From assembly GCF_006151785.1 (NCBI RefSeq), contig NZ_VDDD01000013.1, positions 1 through 42,792 on the forward strand: a stretch of DNA of 42,792 bases, in the 5' to 3' direction. Position numbers and translations under genes: made by a program. The notes under the pieces are model-generated. The model was given only the letters and a program-made list of their open reading frames with translations, did no database searches and had not been told where the DNA came from. This document shows, piece after piece, positions 34,329 to 42,558 of the stretch; position 1 is the stretch's first letter, and every line of letters begins with the position of its first letter. The DNA is from Paracoccus marcusii (GTDB lineage: Bacteria; Pseudomonadota; Alphaproteobacteria; Rhodobacterales; Rhodobacteraceae).

Positions 34329-35226
34329 TGATCTCATGCGCCAACGTCGGTTCCTGCCCAGCCTGTCCCAACTTATCGCCTTCGAGGCGGTGATGCGCCA
34401 CGGGTCCGTCACCGCCGCCGCGGACGAGCTGCACCTGACGCAAAGCACCGTCAGCCGGCTGGTCGCGTCACTGGAACGGCAGCTGGGCAAGCCCCTGTTC
34501 ACCCGCGACCGCAAGCGCCTGACCCCCACCCCCGAAGCCGTGACCTATGCCGCGTCCGTCACCCAGGGGCTGGACGTGATCCAGCGGGCCAGCATGGGGC
34601 TGATCGCCAATCCGGGCGGGGGCGTGCTGTCGCTGTCGGTGCTGCCGACCTTTGCCACGCGCTGGCTGGCGCCGCGGATCGGACAGTTCCTGTCGGACAA
34701 TCCCGGCATCTCGATCAACCTTTCGACCAAGATCCAGCGTTTCAGCTTTGCCAGCGAAGCCTTTGACGCGGTGATCTTCTTCGGCCAGCCCGACTGGCCC
34801 GACGCGCATCACCTGCGGCTGTTCGACGAACGCCTGACGGCCTGCGCCTCGCCGCAGATGCTGGCGCATCATCCGGTGGCGCATCCCTCGGACATGGCGG
34901 GCCTGCCCCTGCTGCAGCTGGAGACGCGGCCTTCGGGCTGGTCCGCGTGGTTCGCGGCCCAGGGCGGCACGCCGCCGGCTGTGTCGGGCATGGTGATGGA
35001 CCAGTTCTCGATGATGATCCAGGCGGCGATCGCGGGGCTTGGCGTGGCGCTGCTGCCCAGCTATCTCGCCCAGCCAGAGATCGACGAGGGCCGCCTAGAG
35101 CCGATCCTGCGCGCAGGCGTTCCCGGCGAGGGCGCCTATTGGCTGGCATGGCCCGACCGCCGTCAGGGTGACCCGGCCTTTGCCCGGTTTCGCACCTGGA
35201 TCGCGGATCAGGTCACGGCGGGGTAA
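34324..35226 (+). CDS. LysR-family regulator (probable regulator of the gcdH operon)
   Basis: A 300-residue LysR-type regulator. The N-terminal helix-turn-helix is clear (SQLIAFEAVMRHGSVTAAADELHLTQSTVSR, in parts). It is followed by the linker helix and a periplasmic-binding-protein-like effector domain (LPTFATRWLAPRIGQFL; LGVALLPSYLA). The start is uncertain among ATGs at 34315, 34324 and 34336, none with a good ribosome binding site; 34324 (MNDLMRQRR) is preferred. Divergent placement next to gcdH matches GcdR-type control by glutarate or a related acid (inference). The 3' end overlaps the convergent RidA gene by 14 bases. Confidence 0.92.
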   Translation: MNDLMRQRRFLPSLSQLIAFEAVMRHGSVTAAADELHLTQSTVSRLVASLERQLGKPLFTRDRKRLTPTPEAVTYAASVTQGLDVIQRASMGLIANPGGGVLSLSVLPTFATRWLAPRIGQFLSDNPGISINLSTKIQRFSFASEAFDAVIFFGQPDWPDAHHLRLFDERLTACASPQMLAHHPVAHPSDMAGLPLLQLETRPSGWSAWFAAQGGTPPAVSGMVMDQFSMMIQAAIAGLGVALLPSYLAQPEIDEGRLEPILRAGVPGEGAYWLAWPDRRQGDPAFARFRTWIADQVTAG

Positions 35227-35683
35227 GCTCGACGATCGCCTCGATCTCGACCAGCGCGTTGGCGGGCAAGGACGCCACGTTGACCGCGGTGCGGGCATGG
35301 CGTCCCGCATCGCCCCACAGGTCGATGAACAGCTGCGACGCACCGTTCACGACCGCCGGTCCATCGCCATAGCCCGGCGGCGCGGCGACGAACCCGCCCA
35401 GCCGGATCACCTGCGACACCCGTGACAACGAGCCAGCCACCGCGCGGATCGAGAACAGCAGGTTCAGCGCGCACATCCGCGCCGCCGCCTGCCCGTCCGC
35501 CATATCAAAGCCGGGACCGATGGGGCCGAAATACTGCGGCACCCCCTCCCATTCGCAGATCTGGCCCGACAGGAACAGCAGGTTGCCGCTGACCTTGCCG
35601 GGCAGAAACAGCGCCCGCGACGGGGCGGATGGCGGCAGCGCGTGGCCCAGGTCGGCCAGGCGCGTCTCTATGGGACAGGTCAT
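35213..35683 (-). CDS. RidA/YjgF-family protein
   Basis: A 156-residue member of the RidA (YER057c/UK114) family, in the longer subgroup of about 150 residues. Recognisable parts are LLFLSGQICEWEG, the LNLLFSIRAVAGSL helix, and HARTAVNVASLPANALVEIEAIVEL, which holds the conserved Arg that binds the imine or carboxylate. RidA proteins hydrolyse reactive enamine/imine intermediates or act in degradation of N-containing compounds. The start at 35683 overlaps the amidase stop (ATGA) and has a strong AGGAGG site. As the last gene of the transport-amidase operon it likely deals with an intermediate of the imported compound. Confidence 0.92.
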   Translation of the reverse strand: MTCPIETRLADLGHALPPSAPSRALFLPGKVSGNLLFLSGQICEWEGVPQYFGPIGPGFDMADGQAAARMCALNLLFSIRAVAGSLSRVSQVIRLGGFVAAPPGYGDGPAVVNGASQLFIDLWGDAGRHARTAVNVASLPANALVEIEAIVELTPP

Positions 35684-36849
35684 GCGGCCTCCTGCGGTTG
35701 GCGGGACAGTTGGCAGGCCAGCGCGATCAGCGACAGGTCGGACCCGCGCGGCCCTATCAGCGACAGGCCGAACGGCGCACCTTCGACGGTTCCGGCGGGA
35801 AACACGACCTGCGGCAGCCGCGCCATGCCAGCCACGCACAGCAACCGCTGCGCATCGTGACGAAAGCCGTCGAACACCGCTTGGGGCGCGTCCAGGCGGA
35901 ACGGCGCGTCATGCACGACCGGGGCCAGCAGGACGCCATTCGCGCCAAGCAGGGCGTCCATGTGCCGCGCGAACGCCTCGCGCGCGCCGCGACCCTGGGC
36001 GATCTGGTCGGGGGTCAGCGCGTCGGCCGCGTCGGCGCGCCCGTCGATGCCGCGCACCAGCGGCATGCGCGAGGCCCGGATGAAGGGCAGGATCGTTTCC
36101 TTGGCATTCGCCGTGACCGCGGTCAGGAACGTCGCATAGGCCGCATCCACCCCGTCGGGATAGACACTTACCCCGCGTGCAGGCAGATGTCCGAACCCGG
36201 CCTGCCAGACCGCGCGCGCCTCAGGCCCCAGCAGGGCCAGCATGTCGGTAGGCACCATCAGGTCCGGCGCGGTCACGGGGGCTGCATCCGCGACCAGCGC
36301 GGCGGCGGCACGGGCCAGCACCATCCCGTTGCGCGCGAACAGCCCGCAGGCGTCGAAGCTGGGCGCCAGCGCCATCGCGCCCGCCATCGGGATCAGGCCG
36401 TGTGTCGGCCGCCACCCCCATGTCGCGCAAAAGCTGGCCGGTGCGCGGACCGAGCCGCCGGTATCCGACCCGATGGCGATGTCGGCCAGCCCGCCCGCCA
36501 CCGCAACCGCCGACCCCGACGACGACCCGCCGGGAATGCGGTCCGGGGCGGCCGGGTTCACGGGCGTGCCGAAATGGGCATTCATGCCGTACATGGACCA
36601 CGCCAGTTCGTCCGTGTGAACCTTGCCCACAAAGCGCGCGCCGGCATCCAGCAGGCGCTGGACGCAGGGGGCGGTGTCCGCGTGAACCGGGCTTTCCGCC
36701 AGATACAGCGGACACCCCGCCCCGGTGCGGTATCCGGCGACGTGATAGATGTCCTTGACCGCAAGGGTCAGGCCCGACAGCGGGCCCTGGTCCGCATGGG
36801 GAACCGGGACGGGCGGATAGGGCAGAAAGGCGTGCCAGGGGTCGGTCAT
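35680..36849 (-). CDS. Amidase-signature family amidase
   Basis: A 389-residue amidase with the Ser-cisSer-Lys triad: Lys32 in LAVKDIYH, the cis-Ser in PGGSSSGSA (about 109-111) and the nucleophile Ser133 in GSDTGGSVRAPAS. The family hydrolyses amides such as indoleacetamide, mandelamide or allophanate. At 389 residues it is somewhat shorter than the common 450-500, the C-terminal half being compact. It sits between the ABC importer genes (three-base gap) and RidA (overlap), so its substrate is probably the molecule brought in by that importer. Confidence 0.92.
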   Translation of the reverse strand: MTDPWHAFLPYPPVPVPHADQGPLSGLTLAVKDIYHVAGYRTGAGCPLYLAESPVHADTAPCVQRLLDAGARFVGKVHTDELAWSMYGMNAHFGTPVNPAAPDRIPGGSSSGSAVAVAGGLADIAIGSDTGGSVRAPASFCATWGWRPTHGLIPMAGAMALAPSFDACGLFARNGMVLARAAAALVADAAPVTAPDLMVPTDMLALLGPEARAVWQAGFGHLPARGVSVYPDGVDAAYATFLTAVTANAKETILPFIRASRMPLVRGIDGRADAADALTPDQIAQGRGAREAFARHMDALLGANGVLLAPVVHDAPFRLDAPQAVFDGFRHDAQRLLCVAGMARLPQVVFPAGTVEGAPFGLSLIGPRGSDLSLIALACQLSRQPQEAA

Positions 36850-36852
36850 GAT

Positions 36853-37830
36853 CTACTCTGCGGCAAGGGTTTCGCCTGCGCGCAGGCAGGCCACGCGGCG
36901 GCGGGGGCCGGGCGTCAGGACGGGCGGCAACGCCTGTCGGCAGGCCGGCAGCGCCATCGGACAGCGGGGCGCAAAGGAACAGCTGTCCGGCCGCACCTCC
37001 AGCGACGGAGGGGCACCGGGGATCGCGTCGAGCCGCGCGCCGCGCGCCACGTCATGCAGGTTCGCGGCCAGCAGCCCCTGGGTATAGGGGTGGCGCGGGT
37101 TGCGAATGACGTCGCGCGTAGTGCCTTCCTCGACGATCTGGCCGGCATACATGACAGCGATGCGTTCCGAGATTTCGACCGCCACGCCGATGTCGTGGGT
37201 GACGAAGATCACCCCCATGCCGAATTCGCGCTGCAATTCGCGCAGCAGCAGCAGGATCTGGATCTGCACCGTCGCGTCCAGCGCGGTCGTCGGCTCGTCC
37301 GCCAGCAGCAGGCGCGGACGGCAAGCCAGCGCCAGCGCGATCATCACCCGCTGCCGCATGCCGCCCGACAGCTCGTGCGGATAATTGGCCAGCCGCCGTT
37401 TCGGCGATGGGATGCGCACGCGGTGCAGCATGTCCAGCGCCACGTCCATCGCGTTCTCCCGGGACAGGCCCTTGTGGCGCATCACCGTCTCGGCGATCTG
37501 CTGGCCCACGGTATAGACCGGGTCCAGCGCCAGGCCGGGGTCCTGGAAGACCATCGACACGTCGCCCCCGCGATAGGACCGCAACGCCCGCCCCGACAGG
37601 GTCATGATGTCGGTCCCGTCAAAGCGGATATCGCCCGACAGGTCGGTGCGTTTCTGGGGCAGCAGGCGCAGCAGGGTCTTCAGCATGACGCTCTTGCCCG
37701 ACCCGCTCTCGCCCAGCAGGGCCAGGGTTTCGCCCGGCATCAGGGTGAGGGACAGGTCGTTAATGGCATGGACCGTGCGCCCGCCCTTGAAACGGACGTC
37801 CAGATTGTCGATCTGCAGCAGCGGCGTCAT
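36853..37830 (-). CDS. Dipeptide/oligopeptide-type ABC transporter ATP-binding protein (DppD-like)
   Basis: A 325-residue ATPase. Walker A is [11 protein letters not shown], the signature [15 protein letters not shown], Walker [13 protein letters not shown] and the switch His is in VTHDIG. A C-terminal oligopeptide-transporter domain carries the Cys-rich [14 protein letters not shown] motif, probably an iron-sulfur or zinc site seen in DppD/OppD. The start at 37830 overlaps the partner ATPase stop by four bases; an in-frame extension to 37896 lies within that gene. It works as a heterodimer with the DppF-like protein on the cytoplasmic side. Confidence 0.94.
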   Translation of the reverse strand: MTPLLQIDNLDVRFKGGRTVHAINDLSLTLMPGETLALLGESGSGKSVMLKTLLRLLPQKRTDLSGDIRFDGTDIMTLSGRALRSYRGGDVSMVFQDPGLALDPVYTVGQQIAETVMRHKGLSRENAMDVALDMLHRVRIPSPKRRLANYPHELSGGMRQRVMIALALACRPRLLLADEPTTALDATVQIQILLLLRELQREFGMGVIFVTHDIGVAVEISERIAVMYAGQIVEEGTTRDVIRNPRHPYTQGLLAANLHDVARGARLDAIPGAPPSLEVRPDSCSFAPRCPMALPACRQALPPVLTPGPRRRVACLRAGETLAAE

Positions 37831-38840
37831 GCGGGCACCCCCTGTCCGGCGCGCGGATGGCCGGATGCCGGGTCGTGGAGGTGACAGGCGACCCAATGCG
37901 GCGACCCGGCGACCATCGGCCCCAGGGCGGGGTGGCGGGTCTTGCAGATGTCGGCCGCAAAGGCGCAGCGGGTGTGGAACCGGCAGCCCGGCGGCGGGTC
38001 GATGGGGTTCGGCGGATCGCCGGTCAGCGGCGGCTTCTGCGTGCGGTTGTCCGGGTCCATCGACGGCATCGCGGAAAACAGCGACCGGGTATAGGGATGC
38101 GCCTGTTCGGCCCAGATCATGTCGACCGGGGCCAGTTCCACGACCTCGCCCAGATACATGACCAGGATGCGGTCCGAGATGTATCGCACCACGTTCAGGT
38201 CATGGCTGATGAAGATATAGGTCAGCCCGAACTCCGCGCGCAGGTCCGACAGCAGGTTCAGGACCTGCGCCTCGACCGATTTGTCCAGCGCTCTGACGGC
38301 CTCGTCCAGCACCACGACCTTGGGCGACATGACCAGGGCGCGGGCGATGTTGATGCGCTGGCGCTGCCCGCCCGAGAGTTCGTGCGGATAGCGGCCCGCA
38401 AAGCGGTCGGGGTCCAGACCGACCCGCGCCATCAGGCGGCGCGCCCGGCCCGCCGGATCGTCCAGGCCCTGCACGCGCGCGCCGAACGCGATGCTGTCCA
38501 GGATGGTCATGCGCGGGTTCAGCGAGGCATAGCTGTCCTGGAAGACCATCTGGATGTCGCGGCGCAGCGCGCGCAGGCTTATGTCGCGGCCAAGCGACTT
38601 GCCGCCCAGGTCGATGTCACCCTCGTCGCGGTCCACCAGGCCGATCAGCAGTTTCGCCGTGGTGGACTTTCCGCAGCCGGATTCGCCGACGATGCCCAGG
38701 GTTTCCCCCGTGCGGACGTCGAAGCTGACGCCGTCCACGGCCTGGACCATGGCCTGGGTGCGGCCCAGGATGCCGCCCTTGATGGGAAAATGCTTCTTCA
38801 GGTCGCGCACGCTCAGCAGGGGTTTGTCAGTCGCGGACAT
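37827..38840 (-). CDS. Dipeptide/oligopeptide-type ABC transporter ATP-binding protein (DppF-like)
   Basis: A 337-residue ATPase. Walker A is IVGESGCGKST, the signature LSGGQRQRINIARAL and the switch His is in ISHDLN. Walker B and D-loop read VVVLDEAVRALDKSV rather than the usual DEPTSALD; the catalytic Glu is kept, so activity is expected. The C-terminal motif GCRFHTRCAFAADIC is the DppF-type Cys cluster. The start overlaps the preceding permease gene by 14 bases. Confidence 0.94.
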   Translation of the reverse strand: MSATDKPLLSVRDLKKHFPIKGGILGRTQAMVQAVDGVSFDVRTGETLGIVGESGCGKSTTAKLLIGLVDRDEGDIDLGGKSLGRDISLRALRRDIQMVFQDSYASLNPRMTILDSIAFGARVQGLDDPAGRARRLMARVGLDPDRFAGRYPHELSGGQRQRINIARALVMSPKVVVLDEAVRALDKSVEAQVLNLLSDLRAEFGLTYIFISHDLNVVRYISDRILVMYLGEVVELAPVDMIWAEQAHPYTRSLFSAMPSMDPDNRTQKPPLTGDPPNPIDPPPGCRFHTRCAFAADICKTRHPALGPMVAGSPHWVACHLHDPASGHPRAGQGVPA

Positions 38841-39708
38841 TCATCGCACTCCTCAGACCGTCGCTGAGCAGATTGAGGCACAGCGAGGTGGCAAAGATCA
38901 TCACCCCCGGCAGCGCCGCCAGCCACGGGTTCACATAGATGGCCGACCGCAGCGTGTTCAGCATCAGCCCCCATTCCGGTTCGGGCGGGCGCACGCCGAT
39001 GCCCAGAAACGACAGCCCCGCCGCCAGAATCATGCAGACCGATGTCAGCGAGGTCGCATAGACGAAGATCGGCGACAGCACGTTGCCGATCACATGCACC
39101 CGGATCACCGTCAGCGCATTGGCCCCCGAGGCCCGCGCCGCGTCGATATAGTCCAGGGACCGCACGCCCGAGGTCACCGCCTCGGCCACGCGGGTCACCG
39201 GCGGAATGAACACGATGGTCAGCGACACCAGGCTGTTCAGCACCCCCGCGCCCAGGGCGCCCGAGATGGCGATGGCCAGCAGGACCGACGGAAAGGCAAA
39301 GAACACGTCCACGACCCGCATGATGATCGTGTTGGTGATGCCACCGACATAGCCCGCGATGATCCCAAGGGTGCCGCCGATGAAGAAGGCCAACACCACC
39401 GGCATCAGCCCGATGAACAGCGTCAGCCGCCCGCCATAGATCAGGCGGGACAGCATGTCGCGGCCCTGTTCGTCCGTGCCCAGCAGGTGGCCGGGCGTGC
39501 CGGGGGCGGCCAGGCGGTTGATCATGCTGCCCTGATAGGGGTCGGCCAAGCCCAGCCAGGGCGCAAAGACCGCCGACAGGATCAACAGCGCCAGCACGGC
39601 CGCGCAGATCATCGACACCGGGTCGCGCCGCAGCCGCGCCAGCACGCCCGACCAGTAGCCGCGCTGCGCGGGCGGGACGGCGGGGATGGTTGTGGTCACC
39701 TGAACCAT
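38827..39708 (-). CDS. Dipeptide-type ABC transporter permease (DppC-like)
   Basis: A 293-residue inner-membrane permease with about six hydrophobic segments. The N-terminal RRDPVSMICAAVLALLIL and HLLGTDEQGRDMLSRLIYGGR are DppC/OppC signatures. The EAA-type coupling loop is YIDAARASGANALTVIRVHVIGN, followed by LGIGVRPPEPEWGLML. It pairs with the DppB-like subunit encoded four bases upstream. Confidence 0.94.
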   Translation of the reverse strand: MVQVTTTIPAVPPAQRGYWSGVLARLRRDPVSMICAAVLALLILSAVFAPWLGLADPYQGSMINRLAAPGTPGHLLGTDEQGRDMLSRLIYGGRLTLFIGLMPVVLAFFIGGTLGIIAGYVGGITNTIIMRVVDVFFAFPSVLLAIAISGALGAGVLNSLVSLTIVFIPPVTRVAEAVTSGVRSLDYIDAARASGANALTVIRVHVIGNVLSPIFVYATSLTSVCMILAAGLSFLGIGVRPPEPEWGLMLNTLRSAIYVNPWLAALPGVMIFATSLCLNLLSDGLRSAMNVRD

Positions 39709-39712
39709 GCGC

Positions 39713-40666
39713 TCAGCTCCTTTTCACGCGGGGGTCGATGGCGGCCTGGGCCACATCGACGATCAGGTTCATGCCGACGAAGAACATGGCCAGCACCAGG
39801 ATCGTCCCCTGGAGCAGCGGCAGGTCGCGCTGAAAGATCGCGTTGGACAGCAGGAACCCCGATCCGGGCCAGTTGAAGACCGTCTCGATCAGGATCGACC
39901 CGCCCAGCAGGTATCCCAGCTGCAACCCCATCACCGAAAGGGCGGTCGCGGCGGCGTTGCGGGCCACATGGCGCAGCACGTCGCCGCGGCTGAGGCCCTT
40001 GGCGTAAAGCGCGGTGACGAAATCCATCGACAGGATGTCGCCCGCCAGCGCCCGGACGGTGCGCGCGACGATGCCGATGGGCACCACGGCCAGCGTCACC
40101 GCAGGCAGGACTAGGTGGCGCAGATGCGCCCAGTCCCATTGCCAGTCCTGCGACCCGCCCGGCCCCGCGCCCATCGACGGCAGCCAGCCCAGATTGACCG
40201 AAAAGATGATGACCAGCACGATGCCCAGCCAATAGTTCGGCACCGACACGCCCGTGATCGACAGCGCCGTCACCGCCCGGTCCAGCGCCGTGTCGCGGAA
40301 ATATCCTGCCAGGAACCCCAGGAAGATGCCGATCGGAAAGGCGATCACCGCCGCCGCCGCCGCCAGCAGCAGCGAATTGCCGACCGCGCCGAAGACCTCG
40401 TCGGCCACCGGGCGGCCCGAGGCGATCGAGCGGCCCATCTCTCCCTGCAGCAGGTTGCCGACCCAGATCAGGTATTGCACCGGCACCGGCTTGTCCAAAC
40501 CGTATGCCGCGCGCATCGCGGCCTGCTGTTCGGCGGTGGCATCGACCGGCATGATAGCCGTCAGCGGATCGCCCGGCGCGATCTGCACCAGAGCGAAACA
40601 GACGACCGACACCCCGAAGGCCACCGGCAACACCAGGATCAGGCGTCGAAGGAAATAGCTGAGCAC
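39713..40666 (-). CDS. Dipeptide-type ABC transporter permease (DppB-like)
   Basis: A 317-residue permease that begins MLSYFLRRLILVLPVAFGVS, the classic DppB/OppB start. It carries LVQIAPGDPL, the YGLDKPVPVQYL segment, the coupling loop YAKGLSRGDVLRHVARNA and the end IDPRVKR. It forms the translocation path with the DppC-like protein. It follows the binding-protein gene after 52 bases that include a strong hairpin. Confidence 0.94.
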   Translation of the reverse strand: MLSYFLRRLILVLPVAFGVSVVCFALVQIAPGDPLTAIMPVDATAEQQAAMRAAYGLDKPVPVQYLIWVGNLLQGEMGRSIASGRPVADEVFGAVGNSLLLAAAAAVIAFPIGIFLGFLAGYFRDTALDRAVTALSITGVSVPNYWLGIVLVIIFSVNLGWLPSMGAGPGGSQDWQWDWAHLRHLVLPAVTLAVVPIGIVARTVRALAGDILSMDFVTALYAKGLSRGDVLRHVARNAAATALSVMGLQLGYLLGGSILIETVFNWPGSGFLLSNAIFQRDLPLLQGTILVLAMFFVGMNLIVDVAQAAIDPRVKRS

Positions 40667-40690
40667 GTCATGCGTCCCTGGCTGGGCCGC

Positions 40691-40719
40691 ACCCGCAACG
40701 GGCGCGGCCGGTTGCGGGT
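40691..40719 (-). terminator. Intercistronic hairpin after the binding-protein gene
   Basis: ACCCGCAAC and GTTGCGGGT are perfect nine-base arms around an 11-base spacer, starting at the last base of the binding-protein stop codon. No T-run follows on the transcribed strand. Hairpins at this point in ABC operons commonly stabilise the upstream binding-protein message and lower expression of the permease genes. Confidence 0.5.
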
Positions 40720-42323
40720 CAGTCGGCCATCGTTATGGACGAGAAGTTCAGGTACCAGTTCTGCGGTTGCACGAAGCCCTGTACCTTGGGCGACATGGCG
40801 CGGGGCGCCACGTCATGCGTGACCATCAGGAACAGCGCATCATCGACGAACTTTTCATGCGTGCGACGCAGGACCGCGTCCTGTTCGGCGGGGTCGAAGG
40901 TGGTCTTGATCTCCTCGAACAGGCCCTGCATGTCCTCGTCGCAGTAATGCCCCCAATTGGTGCCGTTGGGCGCCACCAGGTCGCAATCCAGGTGCCGGAT
41001 GAAGCCGGTGAACGGATCCTGGATGAAATAGGTGAAGTTGATCGACTGCGATCCCTCGACCGAGGGATCGGCGGCGCCCGCGCGCCACAGGTTGATCATC
41101 TGGTTCCACTCGACGACCATGAACTCGACGTCGATCCAGGCTTGGGCCAGCGACTGCTGGATGTATTCGTTCATCGGCAGCGGCAGCATCTGGCCCGACC
41201 CGGAGGGAGAGATCAGCGCCTTGACCTTCAGCCGGTTGTCGGGGCCGAACCCGGCTTCGGTCATCAGGGCCTGCGCGGCCTCCAGGTCATAGGTGACGTC
41301 GAAATCCGGCTCTCCGAACCATTGCGACCCCGGCGGCACAAACCCCTTGGCCGGGATCATCAGCCCGCCCAGCAGCGCGCCCATCGCCTCGCGGTCGATG
41401 GCCAGGTTCGCGGCCTTGCGCACGCGGATGTCGTTCCAGGGCGACCCCTCGACCCGGCTCAGGTGCCAGGTCCAGTTATGCGGCAGCGCGTTCTGGGTGA
41501 TGGCAAAGCCGTTGCCCTGCATCGCGGGAATGGTATCGGGGGCCGGCGCCTCGATCCAGTCGACCTGCCCCGACATCAGCGCGGCCGAACGTGCATTCGA
41601 TTCCGGCAACGGGATCAGCACCAGCCGGTCCAGCTTGGGGATGCGCGTCTCGTCCCAGTAATCGGCAAAGGGCACCAGCTCGGCCCGTTCACGCGGGACG
41701 AAGGATTCCATCATCCACGGCCCCGTCCCTGACGGCTTGGCAGCGACCTGCTCCCAGTCCTTGCCCAACGCCTCCCAGTTGGCCTTGGACGACATCATCA
41801 CCCAGGCCAGCTGATAGGGCAGCGTCGCGTCCGGCTCATGCGTGATGATCTCGACCGTCAGATCGTCTACGGCGCGATAGCTGGCGATGGCGGGAATGCG
41901 CGACTTGCCCTGCGCCGATTGGCGCGGATCATACTGTTCGGCGCTTTCGTCCAGCAGCTTGTCCAGGTTCCAGACCACGTTCTCGGCATTGAACGGGCTG
42001 CCGTCGTGGAAGGTCACCCCCTCGCGCAGCGTGAAGGTCCAGCGGGTGCGGTCGGCCTCGTCGGCCTCCCATGCGGTGGCCAGGCCCGGCACCAGGCCGG
42101 ACGGCCCGTCGCCCTGCGTCAGATCCCAGTTGATCAGCGCATCATAGACCGTATAGCCGATGAAGCGCAGCCCCTCGCCGCCCTGATCGGGCTGGCCGGT
42201 GGTCAGCGGGATGTCGGCGGCGGTCATGCCGATGCGCAGTGTGCCTTGGGCCATGGCCGCAGGTCCGGCCAGCACCGCCACCGAAAGCGCCAATGCGGCG
42301 ATGCCTTTTCTCAGATCAAGCAC
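40719..42323 (-). CDS. ABC transporter substrate-binding protein, family 5 (peptide/nickel type)
   Basis: A 534-residue solute-binding protein. The start is GTG 42323, chosen because AGGGAG lies seven bases upstream and a proper signal peptide follows at once (LRKGIAALALSVAVLAGPAAMA, cleavage after AMA). The mature part has family-5 features: YTVYDALINWD, PGLATAWEADE, WTFTLREGVTFHDGSPFNAENVVWNLD, and RVRKAANLAIDREAM-like (IRVRKAANLAIDRE). The ligand may be a peptide, an amide or another small molecule; the amidase and RidA in the operon favour an amide. The open frame continues upstream to 42596 without meaningful sequence. Confidence 0.94.
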   Translation of the reverse strand: MLDLRKGIAALALSVAVLAGPAAMAQGTLRIGMTAADIPLTTGQPDQGGEGLRFIGYTVYDALINWDLTQGDGPSGLVPGLATAWEADEADRTRWTFTLREGVTFHDGSPFNAENVVWNLDKLLDESAEQYDPRQSAQGKSRIPAIASYRAVDDLTVEIITHEPDATLPYQLAWVMMSSKANWEALGKDWEQVAAKPSGTGPWMMESFVPRERAELVPFADYWDETRIPKLDRLVLIPLPESNARSAALMSGQVDWIEAPAPDTIPAMQGNGFAITQNALPHNWTWHLSRVEGSPWNDIRVRKAANLAIDREAMGALLGGLMIPAKGFVPPGSQWFGEPDFDVTYDLEAAQALMTEAGFGPDNRLKVKALISPSGSGQMLPLPMNEYIQQSLAQAWIDVEFMVVEWNQMINLWRAGAADPSVEGSQSINFTYFIQDPFTGFIRHLDCDLVAPNGTNWGHYCDEDMQGLFEEIKTTFDPAEQDAVLRRTHEKFVDDALFLMVTHDVAPRAMSPKVQGFVQPQNWYLNFSSITMAD

Positions 42324-42558
42324 GGTCGTTCTCCCTGTTGGCCGGGGTCGTTGCTGCCCCGAATTGGGATCACCTTGGACCGCCTCGGCAGGGCTGCGCA
42401 GCGGCGGGCGGCCATCACGCGGGCGTCGGTTCGCAAAAAACCTGCGCGATGCACGCCGGGCGGTCAGATTGCTGACAATTCCTGCACGCAATGTTTTCGC
42501 CATCGCGGCCGGTCTTTCGGGATGGACAGCGCATCGATAAGCGGGCCACAGGCGCGGG
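42324..42558. promoter_or_regulatory. Divergent control region of the ABC operon and the racemase-like gene
   Basis: A 235-base gap between divergent starts. It includes an AT-richer patch with an inverted pair ATTGC (42468-42472) and GCAAT (42488-42492) separated by 15 bases, a weak operator candidate. No convincing promoter elements or small gene were seen. Confidence 0.35.
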
